The notes beneath the pieces are model-generated. The model was not told where the DNA came from. It saw only the letters and a list, made by a program, of their open reading frames with translations, and did no database searches. From assembly GCA_963920705.1 (NCBI GenBank), contig OY987232.1, positions 10,443,318-10,507,317 of the forward strand: a stretch of 64,000 nt of DNA. The letters run 5' to 3'. Each line of letters begins with the position of its first letter. Position 1 is the stretch's first letter. Source of the stretch: Odiellus spinosus (lineage: Eukaryota; Arthropoda; Arachnida; Opiliones; Phalangiidae). Position numbers and translations under genes: made by a program. Positions 31,999 through 43,042 of this stretch are shown here, piece by piece.

Positions 31999-33084
31999 AT
32001 TATACAAAAACGTTGTTTTGCTTCGCACTTCAAAAAAGTGCATTTATAGGTAAGAATTTCAAACCCGTGAAGGGACAGAAATTATAAATTCACAGTGAAA
32101 GAAATATGAAAGTCACAGTCTAAGAAATCATAAATCTATAATTATTATACAAAAACGTTGTTTTGCTTCGCATTTAAAGGTAAGAATTTCAAACCCGTGA
32201 AGGGACAGAAATTATAAATTCACAGTGAAAGAAATATGAAAGTCACAGTCTAAGAAATCATAAAGCTATAATTATAATAATTAATATGAATAAAAAATTT
32301 ACAAAAAAAATGACGTATAAATTCGGCCTATCGAAACTTTTACTTATGTAGATTTAATGATTAGAAACTTTATAAAGAGGCGAATGTTTCCTTTTACTAA
32401 CTGAAAACTGCAACCATCGCCATTCGATATCACCACTCTAGAGTCTAGGAGAAGGGAAAAAGTAAGATTCAACTAAACTTTAGTAGCTGTCAGATGACGA
32501 TAACACGCGAGTAAAGGTTTGTTAGTGTATTCCCCGTGGTGAAACATGTTTAAAAATCAAAAGTCTCATCTAAACAGCAACCCCTCTTAAGATAATATAA
32601 TTCTCCACCCTAACAACTAAACATTTTAAAAACGCGGGTAGGAACTATTTGGTATTATGCTATTCTACCTTTCCACGCATAGATGGCTTTTAGTTACCCT
32701 TACCAAGAGTGAATTCTACAACAGAATGATTTCTGCATAATTAAAAGTTTCGATAGGCCGAATTTATACGTCATTTTTTTGTAAATTTTTTATTCATATT
32801 AATTATTATAATTATAGCTTTATGATTTCTTAGACTGTGACTTTCATATTTCTTTCACTGTGAATTTATAATTTCTGTCCCTTCACGGGTTTGAAATTCT
32901 TACCTTTAAATGCGAAGCAAAACAACGTTTTTGTATAATAATTATAGATTTATGATTTCTTAGACTGTGACTTTCATATTTCTTTCACTGTGAATTTATA
33001 ATTTCTGTCCCTTCACGGGTTTGAAATTCTTACCTATAAATGCACTTTTTTGAAGTGCGAAGCAAAACAACGTTTTTGTATAAT
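31999..33084. mobile_element. Fold-back element with ~345-bp inverted arms
   Basis: 31999-32348 and 32738-33084 are almost exact reverse complements (outer end ATTATACAAAAACGTTG). Each arm contains a tandem duplication of about 150 bp (AGGTAAGAATTTCAAACCC). The 390-bp loop has no open frame. No target duplication seen. Confidence 0.88.
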
Positions 33085-36000
33085 TTGTGTTTGCTTTTGG
33101 AAAAATTAAACACTTGTAAATCAATTAACCCATTTTTTTTATTTAGTGGTAGTATTTAAAATTGCAAATTTACAAGTTTAAATTGAAATGATTTAATATA
33201 TATGATTATTTTATATTGTACAAACTTTATAATCGGTTATTGTTGTTCTAAATTATGGGGCCCTATAACTGTGGTTTAAGATTAAATATCCTATAGTGCA
33301 CGCGACATCTTTTTTAATCTCGATCGCAGCACGTTATTCGATCTTTTTAAAAGTAAATTGATTAAGTTCTTGTTTTTGCCATATTCAAAAATATTCCCTC
33401 GAGCTCCCACAGAACGAACACGTCAATACTCTCAGCATAAAACTATAGTTCTTAAATTTCATTTCACACAGTTTAATTCAGAAGTGCTTTCGATTTAGAT
33501 GAATATTAACATCGCTTAAGCCGTTGTTTTCATTTTGATGGTTTATACCGTTTAATTTTCATTTTTCACTTAGATTTAAAATGAAAATATTCAGTTTATT
33601 TGCCGGTTAATGAAAATTATTAACAACACTCAATAAATACTGGTCTGCCATGGTGCACCTCATGGGCTATTAGATTAATAGTTTTGACCTAATTAATTGG
33701 TACCCTTTTAAAATAGCTTTGAACTCACTCGTTTTCCTGTGAGGACGCGTTACACGACGCGCACAAATAATGGTGGACGGACGCGCACAATTAAAGATTG
33801 AAATGTATACAGAATACTGGTCGCTGACGTCTCGTCATCGCGTGATTTCTAATCATCTGATTGCCCGGTTAGATTTTATTTTGTACATGGCGATCAAGCC
33901 TTTTTCTTACTCCGTAGATTTAAACTCAATTTAAAAATTATGACCTCTCGCTTTTAAGTCTCCAGTCCAACCTCAGGATACAGTAAGTAGGAAAATATAT
34001 AATTGGTACCATGTCGCGGCATACGCGGGCATGGCAACTAAAAGGAATTTAAAGTTTTCTTAAAATTGAGTACACATGGGACCGATTTATAAAAAAAGGA
34101 AGTCCATGTGCAAGAAAAACCATTACAACTCTAACCTCCGACCTCGCGCTAGCTAGATACGCGTATCGGAAGACCTAAAAGATAAAACACCCTACGACTG
34201 TAATTGTTCTGGGGGGGGGGGAGTCTCTGCCGTTTACTAATAAAAGTATTTACGAATTAAAGGGTAGGAGTCAAAGATTTTAAAGGTTATATAAGAAAAT
34301 ATAAATAAAGTCCGAATTTGCCGTTACATATAATATGATGACTCTTTCTTTGTTTCCATCCATTTATTCATCCACTACGCTTAGTTTAGAATAAGAACAA
34401 CGAAAGCGGCACCTCGTAACAAATCCGCGCATAACGAAGTTATACCTCAATCTCGCCATGGGTCTGGAAGATTCGCTTCAATTCCGAACTCGTCAATTAT
34501 AAGAGAGAAGGGTGATACCAAGGGATTACTAGCTAAAGGGATATTGGCTAATTCGAGTGATAGAATATACTAGACTGACGTGACCTTACTAGCGTTGTTC
34601 TAATCTGCTAACTTAAAGATAACGAAAAGTGATTACCATGAACATCCACTAAGATACTAAAATATCTACTCGAGAATTAACGAGACGATCGAGACCAGAA
34701 TAAACATTAAACTTTATTATTACAAGTATAATTCTCATAAATTCAAAGAGCCCTGAAAAAAAAAGCAAACGAAGTCGTAAAAACAACATCGCGTTAAAGA
34801 ATATATTTGCAAAAAACTATGCCAAGGCCTCCGCACTGTTCCTAAAGAAACGTAAGTCTTCCTTTACTCTGCTGTCCAAGAGATGTACAGGATGATGGCC
34901 CCAGGCATCTATCCACTACTTGTCCTCTACTTGGCCTATCCTAATCCTTGAAAGCTAGGACATTATAGGCGTCACCACGGAACTTCCACCTCTGCAGCAG
35001 GCTAGAGACGTTTTTTTTTACACGATGTTGAACGCATGAATGACAGAGAGAGAATGTGTTCTATCCATAGGCGCAAATGACTTTTATCTCTCGAAAAACT
35101 ACGTCGACGTCCCTTAAAAAACGGATTTGGCCTACTGGCGATAGGCCAACTGAAAAACGTATTTACATCCCATTGTAAGAATTGGACGACGAGTCCGAAA
35201 GTTCGTTATGTCGAACACGTGATAGTACCGAAAGTTCGAATACTCAAAAGGGGCTGACTTCGCGTCGACTGCAACTAAATCAGACTGAGACTGTTGCACT
35301 CTACTAACGTAACCTTACCTATAATATTATAAGAGGAATGGGTTAGAGCAAGTGTTTAACTAGTTGGAGGGATGACGTAGTTCGAGTGATTAACTAACGT
35401 AACCTTACCTAAAATATTACAAGAAGGGCAAGGAAACAAAATGTCCTTTCGAGGTTGTGAACTATCGATAAAGATTCCACTTGAGATTATGTACATGAAG
35501 ATTACGGTCTATCAAGTTGTGTCGCATCGACCTTATGATCTGTCGAGATTGCGTCCCATCGAGATTATATCCCATCGTTATTGTGTCCTATCGCGCGTGT
35601 GTCCTATTTTGTTCTTAAATCCGTATCCTTTCTAGACTCCTTTAAATTCTGCAGCATCATTTAAATTTCCCGCCAACTTTTATAACTAAATCAATTTATT
35701 GTACGTCAGTCTCAGAGTCCATTTTCTAAGACATTTCAAAATCTCACCGTTATATACCATTTGGGCTAATGTATAATACCCAAGTTTATGTACCCCGCGG
35801 CTTATAATCATTGATAAAAAAAAATTCAATACGCACTATAAACGTTAAAAACACTGTTTTGCATTAGACTCAATACGTAGAATTCTAGGCATCGTCCTAT
35901 ATCTTTTAAACCAAAACATATATCGTTTGTATCTCTCGCGTTCTGCTTTATTATTTATATTTAATTAGACACAAGTTTTTTATTCAACTTCATACACCAA

Positions 36001-36310
36001 CGTTATCTTTTTATCCGTCTTCCTATCCAACGTAATCAAAGCTACTGTTATTCAGTCTTAGTATTCAACATAATAAAAGTATAATAAAAATATAATAGAA
36101 CACCCTTGTAAATCTAACACATTTCTCTCTTTCTAATGCAAACTCCCAATGAAACGCCGTCTTTCACGGTGTTTCAACCTTATCTACAACTTCTGTTATC
36201 TCAGTCTTAGTATTCATCCGAAACGTATAGAAAAATATAGAGTACCCCCACGAGCCTAACACATTTTTCTCTCTCGAATGCAAACTCTCAATGAAACGGA
36301 CTCGCGGTCG
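33085..36310. other. No gene seen (3.2 kb)
   Basis: No recognisable coding region. Notable only for an 11-G run at about 34210, a repeated TAACGTAACCTTACCT (35306 and 35398), and CATCGAGATT-like repeats near 35530-35610. Part of 34830-35010 has a more even base composition and might be an old transposon fragment; no motif was identified. Confidence 0.5.
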
Positions 36311-36347
36311 GAAGAAGAAGAAGAAGAAGAAGAAGAAGAAGAAGAAG
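36311..36347. repeat. (GAA)12 microsatellite
   Basis: Uninterrupted GAA repeat. On the minus strand it gives a poly-Phe stretch inside an 89-codon frame that is not a gene. Confidence 0.97.
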
Positions 36348-36441
36348 GAGAAAACCTCAGTTATCATTGACAAAAAAGATTCCACCTCATAAGACAAATC
36401 TCCATAGACTTTTCTAATGAAATTTTGAGACACCTATAAAT

Positions 36442-36465
36442 AAAACAGGCCAGCTGGCCTGTTTT
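36442..36465. repeat. Perfect 24-bp palindrome
   Basis: AAAACAGGCCAG followed by its exact reverse complement CTGGCCTGTTTT, no spacer. It ends in a T-run, giving a terminator-like shape, though the meaning in eukaryotic DNA is unclear. Confidence 0.95.
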
Positions 36466-36519
36466 TAATACTTTCTCTCTATTAACTCGAATTCAATGGA
36501 AATTTCTTATCATTCTACT

Positions 36520-37116
36520 GTTTGTTTACCATTTTGAAGCAATTAATAAAGCTCGGCTAAGCTTATGATTTCACCCTTTTGTAACCAATTCAGGCACCTT
36601 ACTTTCTATTACTTCATGTACTTTATCAATATTTCATTATTTAAATCTGTGTTTAACTAAAGATACTTTCGTATCCGAAAGAAGTCTTATGAAATTTTGT
36701 CAAAGTACCTTTGTCTCTATTAATTCGATTTCAGTGGACGGTGGGATCTTGGATACCCGTGTAAACGCACTTTTATTTAGATTCTTCAATCCACCCCAAG
36801 TTTGCAGCAAGACTAAGGCTATACTGCCCGTTATACCTTTTCTTTTTTGACTAAATGATTTATATGGAAAATAGTTTAGCGCGTGCTGCCAACTCAAGCT
36901 GGTATTAAACGGTCACAATTCTTTAAATTTTTGAACAATTTCTTAAATATCTTCTAAACTATCTCGAATTTTAAATTGATTTTTCAGCTTCGTTATTAAT
37001 TAGATTCAGTTAAACAATATTATTATTTTAAATTAAAATTTAAATACATTATACACTTCAATTCACAAAAATATATCGCGGCATAAGGCCAAAATAGTTA
37101 GGGCATGGAAAAGGGG
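36520..37116 (+). repeat. Dispersed LTR-like repeat, copy 2
   Basis: Shares 36525-36680 and 36755-36930 with the 31-kb locus, and ends in a TATA box. The tail (TTAGATTCAGTTAAAC, TTTAAATTAAAATTTAAAT) aligns with 40375-40440, which also precedes a TATA box. This is a plausible U3 region of a long terminal repeat. Confidence 0.65.
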
Positions 37117-37125
37117 TATAAATAG
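37117..37125 (+). promoter_or_regulatory. TATA box
   Basis: TATAAATAG in GGGGTATAAATAGC. The sequence about 30 nt downstream (ATCGAGCGAGTAACCG) is also found about 40 nt downstream of the TATATAA at 40494 (ACAAGCGAGTAACGG), supporting a shared transcription start region. Confidence 0.6.
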
Positions 37126-37285
37126 CTTTCGCGAACCTTTACTCATCGAGCGAGTAACCGTGAAGAGTTGGGGAAAACCCCCCTCTCAACGTCTAGACGT
37201 TTATCGTAACCCTAGGCATTCGGTAACTGCATCACAAAGACCCGTAGAGGGAGGAGATTAGTGAAGTGGAAGGTTGATGTGGAAT

Positions 37286-37465
37286 ATATTAGTGAGGGAC
37301 GCCTCGCTAATATGGCCCGCTGAGATCAGACACTAGAGGTTGGACCTTGGTGTGGGGTGATTATAACAGTGGGAGACGTCCCATTGCAACTGTCCAGCAT
37401 CGAGGTTTGACCGTAAAGTGGATGGTGAAAGGCGATAATATGCAATTGGAGACGTCCTGTTGCAT
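37286..37465 (+). other. Three tandem hairpins with a shared GACG loop
   Basis: Hairpin 1 (37286-37313): 12-bp stem ATATTAGTGAGG / CCTCGCTAATAT. Hairpin 2 (37367-37386): CAGTGGGA / TCCCATTG. Hairpin 3 (37440-37465): ATGCAATTGGA / TCCTGTTGCAT with one mismatch. All loops are GACG and are spaced 77 and 76 nt. The stems differ in sequence yet pair, including G-U pairs, which indicates an RNA structure kept in a tandem ~76-nt repeat. It lies 160 nt after a TATA box, so it may be a structured leader of a retroelement transcript. Confidence 0.6.
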
Positions 37466-37670
37466 GACTCCTGAAACTCAATGTGGCAGCCATGCTTAAA
37501 GGAGGTAATTCCCGTTAAACGGAATTGAACGATAAGCTGGCATGATTACGTTTCTAGACATTTTGCTCCTCGAGCTAGGTCACGTGATTTCCGGTTACAC
37601 AGGATATCCGCTTACACAGGAAGTGACAGACACACAGACACTCAGAGACGACCAGTGTAAAACCTCAAGT
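37466..37670. other. No gene seen
   Basis: Contains a short inverted repeat AATTCCCGTTAAACGGAATT at 37510 and the direct repeat GGTTACACAGGATATCC / GCTTACACAGGAAGTGA. Confidence 0.5.
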
Positions 37671-38162
37671 GGAGTAAAAACATCCGTAGCTTTCGTTTCG
37701 CGTCGTATAGAAGTTTGAATATCAAAACCGTGAGTTTTTAAATTATTTTTCTTATTTTCGAAAAATATAGTTATCCATTTTGATTACGAATTTTCCGTTA
37801 TCCCAAAATTTCAGTTAAAATGAATTTAAATACGAATGAATTTTATTAGACTGCTATGGAATAGGCCCGCAGTACCCTCGTATAGATAATTCATCAACAA
37901 TTATTTTAGATTAGGAAAACAATGGCTTTTAAACTCCGCGTATAACTAGCGATGTTGTTTCCTTAAAATTAAACATAGGAAGAATCGCAATTGAAAGAGC
38001 CGTCTTCTCCTACCAAAAAACACCATTTTGTAAGAAGAGCTCTTTATCCTATTCCTGTCAAACCCGTAAAGGAAACAGAAATTAATTGTAGGAGAAAGAG
38101 CAATTTAATATTACACTTGATCGTCGGCCCATAACAGGGGGTGTAGGTTATGGTAGTGGTAG

Positions 38163-39314
38163 CAGAAGTAGATGAAACCCTCCTTTGAAGTCTACTGCTC
38201 TTATGTTCGATATAGCGCTTATCTCTGTATGGGTAAAATTCACGATTTTACGAGATCGGAGGGGGTCCTACTTCATACCCCCTGTCTACGGAAAATTGGA
38301 AATTGTCGGTCTCCACAAACCTAGGAAGATGATGGGTAAGGAACGGCACAAGTATAGCAGAACCCGTCCGTGAAATGTCTGAAGATGACGTAGTTTCCTC
38401 TCTCGCTTCTGTGTCCAAAGAAGCTAACTGCGCTTTTTTGGTGCGCACTCACGTGACATACCAACATCATTTCGTATCAAATTACAGCAGGTTATATCCT
38501 AGGCGCCTTAGCTGCACCTGAATAATTTCGAAGAATAATTTGGAAGAGTGGGCTTGGGGAATGTTTTAGTCCGCTCTCTCACAGATTGTAATGGTACAAG
38601 GTCATCCTTTTATTCGCGGGTGACAAATTTCGTACAACATGAAGTTGGGGACCCTCTTTCAATAACCCTCCTTACATTTCTAAGTAAACAATTCTTAGAA
38701 ATAAAGGAAAGAGTAGGTTTATACGCGCTGCCAAATTAAGGTGAACCACAGATAGTGAACCAGCTGCGGGCGAGTGGTAACCAAACGTGATGATCAGCGC
38801 GCGTAAAGCGAGGCGCTCAATATCCCTATAAATAAACTATTCGAAAGCATAACGGATAAGGTAAATATTTACGCGCTGCAAACTGTGGTGGAATCGAAAC
38901 CTTATTGTAAATTGGCACCCCTGCTGAGAAAAACCATAGCTCGCTCCTTCTCTAGCAAGGAGTCACGAGTGTTACGCGTAGAGTGCGCGAAAAAGGATGC
39001 GCATTAGAAAATATTTATCAGCCAAGGGGGGGGGGGGAAACATAGGGGGAATTGGAAGCAGAAGCTGAGCTTGAACGACACAAGTTATAACGTGAGGCGG
39101 CCGTTCCTTACCCTTCATCTTCCTTGCACAAACGACGACGTTTTTTTGACGAACTCCAAGGCTGCTAGAGATATTCGCTCGACGAACTCCCGCTCCGAAA
39201 ATATCTACCGTTAGGAGGCGTACGAATCGCGCTTTTTGAAACTAACCCATACAGAGAGGGGTAGACAAGACAAGGGAGTAATAGACTTCAAAGGAGGGTT
39301 ACAATGGGCTTCTG
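38163..39314. mobile_element. MITE family 1, copy G, split by a nested element
   Basis: The left part is 38163-38320 and the right part 39127-39314. The homologous MITE copies give the intact sequence across the insertion (TCTCCACAAACGACGACG). Confidence 0.92.
38321..39126. mobile_element. Non-autonomous element family 6, nested, 7-bp target duplication
   Basis: 806 bp, ends CTAGGAAGATGATGGGTAAG / TTACCCTTCATCTTCCTTG, flanked by CACAAAC at 38314-38320 and 39127-39133. The left end was probably CAAGGAAGATG before a point change. No transposase frame; a G10 run is at 39026. Confidence 0.93.
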
Positions 39315-39915
39315 GTGGTAGTAATAGTAGTAGAGCTCGGAATTCGTATACTTTTTAATAATTGGATAAAATGTACTAAACTCTGATATATTATCTGTAT
39401 GATTAAAAATAGACTATTTTTCATTCGAATTAACTTAGTAAAAAACAATTCATATCCGTTTTTATCCAAAAATGGCCCTATCTAAGAATATTATCCACGT
39501 TATACGTTCGGATAAGAAAATTCTAAATTTATTTTCGTGAAAAATACTGAATAAAAAGATGATTTAAAATCTTAGTTTCGTTATTTTATTTAAATCCTTC
39601 AAATTAAGTCAATTTGAAATATTTTTTTATATTTTAGACTAATTCTGGAAACGCGAATTTTCTTATTCATCGTTATACGTTTGAATACGAGTAATTTGTT
39701 CGTAGATAAAGCGCCAAACGCTTATCTTCGGGTAAACCTTATACATTTAACAATTATCCGAAAATAAAATATCTGAAAATATACGAGTAACAGAAGATAA
39801 TGGATATCAGATTCCGAACAAAATAGCGTCACAATGGGCTCTCGGGGTGTGGATTATATTATGAACTGGGCCATCTTGTTTCTCCTTTATTCACTGTTTT
39901 GGGATCTATTTCATA

Positions 39916-40109
39916 AGCTGTAGGTCCATTGGACCGACAGTCCCAATCGACCGACCGTTGGGAAAAGCGCCTTCGGGTTAGTTTCTTTTATCTGTTTGGC
40001 GGTTTTCGGTCCATTGGGAAAATCGCCTTCGGGCTAGTTTCTTTTATCTGTTTGGCGGTATTCGAGTCTGTCGAATGGAATTGTCGGTCCATTGGGAGGA
40101 CACCATTTT
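39916..40109. repeat. Short tandem repeat CGGTCCATTGGGAAAAGCGCC
   Basis: 39925-40095 holds two longer copies of about 75 bp around TTCGGGTTAGTTTCTTTTATC, plus shorter CCATTGGGA repeats. The 75-codon frame here reflects the repeats. Confidence 0.7.
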
Positions 40110-40493
40110 GCCCTTGGATACCCTGCGAACACGCCTTTATATCTAATCTTTATTAATTTTTACCTTGGAAATCCTTGTGAAGGCACCTTTACATCTAATC
40201 TTTATCGTCTTATCTTGGATACCCGTGAAAACGCACCATAATATCTAAAATTTATTAATTCATTTTATCTTGAACACCCGTGAAAACACGCCTTTATCTA
40301 ATCAACCTATAAGAAAACCTTGAATATCTTCGAAAATATCTTTTATATTAAATTTAAGTTTCAGCAACATTGGTTTTTAGATTAAGTTAAATCATTTAAT
40401 CTGTTTCAATTTTAATTTAAATGAATATTACGTTTCAATTCAGTAAAAGCTATAACCTCAGAAGTCTAAAATAGACGCGAATCCAAAAGATAC
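40110..40493 (+). repeat. Dispersed LTR-like repeat, copy 3, with ~55-bp tandem repeats
   Basis: Three to four tandem units of CTTGGATACCCGTGAAAACG-type sequence followed by ATCTAATCTTTATTAATT (40110-40310), then the same pre-TATA tail as copy 2. ACACGCCTTTAT in these units recurs at 41808 and 42434. Confidence 0.7.
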
Positions 40494-40500
40494 TATATAA
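40494..40500 (+). promoter_or_regulatory. TATA box
   Basis: TATATAA in ACTATATAAGGCG. The downstream GCGAGTAACGGTTACTGCTC contains a 13-nt palindrome AGTAACGGTTACT. Counterpart of the TATA box at 37117. Confidence 0.5.
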
Positions 40501-41099
40501 GGCGTTCGTTGATCATTATAAACTAACAAGCGAGTAACGGTTACTGCTCTTCAATGAGATGTGGTGGATGTACGTTTACAGCAAGGTAGAAGCTAATAAC
40601 TGTATATGCGAGTTTTATTGGAGAGTCAAGCGCCGTGGGTGATGACGTCTTCTTCCGACGTCACGTATAGACAGAACCTCTCCGTGAACTAAAAGTTCAC
40701 TCGGAGAGGTAAGAAGACGAAAGTTTTTCGATTCGATGACGTATTTCGTGTTCTTGCACGACGCCAACGCCGACGCCGCAGTGAATATAGTAGCTAGACC
40801 CCACTAGGGTTGGGTCTAGCTAAAAACTAGAAAACAGCGAACAAGTAATCGCGAACGAGATAATGGAGCTTATGCGGGTTGAGTTCTAGTCTGTCAGTAA
40901 TGAAAACTCGAAAACAATAAGAAAAATCCCTTTTTTCTTCAGAGGTATACAATACAGAAAACCCTTCGTCGTTATTAATGGGTTGTCGCGAGTGAGATAA
41001 AAAAGTAGCTTATGAATATTGTTAAGAAAATAAGTACTCCTTGGAAATATTACCTATCCCATTATCTGTACTCCTTGTAAATTTACTTGAATAAACGTC
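40501..41099. other. No gene seen; hairpin and dispersed repeat
   Basis: A strong hairpin at 40676-40710 (ACCTCTCCG-TGAACT paired with AGTTCA-C-TCGGAGAGGT, loop AAA). 40725-40830 shares GACGCCGACGCC and GGTCTAGCTAAAAA with 24740-24815. 40827-40925 is one unit of the 93-bp repeat that resumes at 42481. Confidence 0.6.
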
Positions 41100-42083
41100 C
41101 CATTGGACTCTCGTCCCCCCGTGCCCTGAAACCCCCGGAGAGAGAGGAAACCGGCTACTATAAAAGGCGGCCCTCGCCGATGCAAGGGCAGTCTCGGCGG
41201 TCCCTTCTCTCGGGACTGACCTGAACCACGAAGCTTATCGAACCTCTAGAGACATCAGTTTTGATTGTTAAGGGGGTGCACCGTGCTGGGTAGCACATAA
41301 CACCCCCGCCAATCCGTGCGGCTGCATCATTTGTCCCTAAAGTGCCGCACGCGAAACCGTGCCCGGAACGGGTAACAAGGCCAAACAGTGGGAACCGAAG
41401 AACCCCAGACCAGTGCTCCCGCACACACGTGAGGAGGCTAAGGCAGCAGAAGGAAAGGTATATGGCTTGGCGACCAGAACCCACACAGCATTGCCATACG
41501 GCCTCCGTAATGTAACCGTGACCCAACAAGACCGACTCAAAGGCAGAGGGAGCTGCCAGGGCCCAGGACGGGCCCCGCGAGGCGGCCGGGTGTGGGCGAG
41601 ACGGCCGTGTTCCAATTCGCGGAACTAGGACGGATCCTAGAACTCGGGCCCCCTCACCACGACAAGGATAGAACACTACCCCCACCCTGCGCACGGACAG
41701 GTGGGGGGAGGGAACCTCTAGAGACAGGGCCTAACGTCCTGCCTAGAATTAGTAGAGAGTTATCAGGAGTAAGGGGATTACCGTGAGTCGTTGGAACTTA
41801 AACTGAAACACGCCTTTATTAACTTAACACGTGGTGGAGGCGCCGGGCAACGATTCAATTCATCGCCGAGCCCAAGCAACATCGTACGCCGCACAACCCG
41901 CCGAGCCGTCCGAAACTCCGACCCGCCGAGCCGCCCGAAACGCCGAGCCGTCCGAAACTCCGACCCGCCGAGCCGTCCGAAACTCCGACCCGCCAAGCCG
42001 TCCGAACGCTGAAGAGCCATTGAATTCGCCGAACGCCGAGGAGCCGTGGAAACCCACAGAGCCGTCCGTACTACGCTAAATCA
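41100..42083 (+). mobile_element. GC-rich retroelement-like island
   Basis: Much richer in G+C than its surroundings and inserted within a 93-bp tandem repeat whose units flank it (40827-40925 and 42481-42735). It has a TATA box at 41159 and a tRNA-primer-like TGGCGACCAGAACC at 41473. 41903-42010 holds 25-bp repeats (GAGCCGTCCGAAACTCC). A retrotransposon 5' region is the best guess, but no reverse transcriptase or integrase is present. The several overlapping open frames on both strands here are not individually supported. Confidence 0.4.
41159..41165 (+). promoter_or_regulatory. TATA box of the GC-rich island
   Basis: TATAAAA in CTACTATAAAAGGCGG. GGGCAGTCTCGG about 30 nt downstream could serve as an initiator. 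Confidence 0.5.
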
Positions 42084-42455
42084 ATGACCGATAACAACGT
42101 AACCTCTGTCGACCTATCCGAACCCTGCCTGCCGTCCTCCTCGTCCTCCAAGGCAGTCGAAAGGAGAGAAAAACGCCGCGTCCGTCGCCAAACAAAAAAA
42201 CTCTACGCTCCAGCCTTATCAGAATCCGCTGGAAGTAGAAACCCTATTGCTGCCCGAAACTCCAATAAACTGTTGAGGAAACACCGAAAATTGCGAAACA
42301 AATACGCGAAACAAGCAGTCGTACTACGGAAAGCCGTATCGAACAATAACTCCAATACCGCAGCCGATCAATCTAAACTACAGGACTTAGACAAACGCAT
42401 TCTAGGAGAAGAACGAAGGGTTTTCTACTTCGAACACGCCTTTATTAACTTAACA
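41808..42455. repeat. 22-bp direct repeats bounding a 600-bp segment
   Basis: ACACGCCTTTATTAACTTAA occurs at about 41808 and 42434, with a related word in the 40110-40310 repeats. It could be a long target duplication, a deletion or template-switch junction, or a remnant of the dispersed repeat. Confidence 0.75.
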
Positions 42456-42470
42456 ATATTTCGGTTCTAG
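42084..42470 (+). CDS. Basic 128-codon frame, probable gag-like fragment
   Basis: Starts MTDNNVTSVDL after a stop-rich junction. Residues 24-50 are Arg/Lys-rich (AVERREKRRVRRQTKK), and 60-85 are again basic with heptad-like spacing (LLRKHRKLRNKYAKQ), a possible coiled coil. The last ~14 residues come from the 22-bp direct repeat, so the natural C-terminus is lost. Composition differs from the AT-rich surroundings. No conserved domain is recognised. A capsid or ORF1-like protein of the surrounding retroelement is an inference from context and basic character. Confidence 0.4.
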   Translation: MTDNNVTSVDLSEPCLPSSSSSKAVERREKRRVRRQTKKLYAPALSESAGSRNPIAARNSNKLLRKHRKLRNKYAKQAVVLRKAVSNNNSNTAADQSKLQDLDKRILGEERRVFYFEHAFINLTIFRF

Positions 42471-42480
42471 TCATTCAGTA

Positions 42481-42735
42481 ATGAAAACTCGAAAACAACG
42501 AACAAATAGTCATGAACGAGATAGTAAGGGAAATTATGCGTGTTGAGCTCTAATCTGTCAGTAATGAAAACTCGAAAACAATGAACAAGTCGTCGCGAAG
42601 GAGATAGTAAGGGAGCTTATGCGTGTTGAGTTCTAGTCTGTCAGTAATGAAAACTCGAAAACAATAAACAAGTTGTCGCGAACGAGATAGAAAGGGGGCT
42701 TATGCGTGTTGAGTTCTAGTCTGTCAGTAAAGACA
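42481..42735. repeat. 93-bp tandem repeat, about 3 copies
   Basis: Unit contains GTCAGTAATGAAAACTCG, AAACAATGAACAAGTCG and GCTTATGCGTGTTGAGTTC. A further unit lies left of the GC-rich island at 40827-40925. Confidence 0.9.
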
Positions 42736-43042
42736 TGTATTGAAAAACATGATTTAAAAACACTGATTTGAAAAACCTGATTTGAGTTTGCAATGACTGC
42801 GAGTTTGTTCACAAGCGGGGATATTCGAATGTACGTCTTTTCCAATATATATATTAAACCGCTCACGGTCATATAGCGCCTCTTTCAAGAAATCGGGACG
42901 GTACAGTTAACCGCCACAACATGCATTACTGGTCGAGGGAAAATCCCCATTGGCTGAGGGAAAATCCCCATTGGCTAAGGGCGAATCATCACCAAGAAAA
43001 CTGGAGGATAAACGTTTGGTGTGGATTGTTAGGTGATCGGTA
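42736..43042. other. No gene seen
   Basis: Includes a tandem pair of GGGAAAATCCCCATTGGCT (42938-42980), itself containing the short palindrome GGGAAAATCCC. Confidence 0.5.

Larger units (their letters stand above)
37671..39915 (+). repeat. Orphan fourth copy of the U2/U3 5' flank
   Basis: 37680-38162 matches 7755-8254 and 19570-20079. After MITE copy G, 39315-39915 matches 20420-21010. The copy ends at GGGATCTATTTCATAA, about 185 bp short of where the leader exon would be, so it has upstream sequence but no gene. Confidence 0.85.

Noticed and set aside
36164-36433. 89-codon minus frame with a poly-Phe stretch
   Set aside because: The poly-Phe is the complement of a (GAA)12 microsatellite; no conserved sequence around it.
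41158-42079. Several overlapping frames of 64-178 codons on both strands
   Set aside because: High G+C removes stops by chance and 25-bp repeats extend the frames. None has a recognisable motif or a preferred strand.
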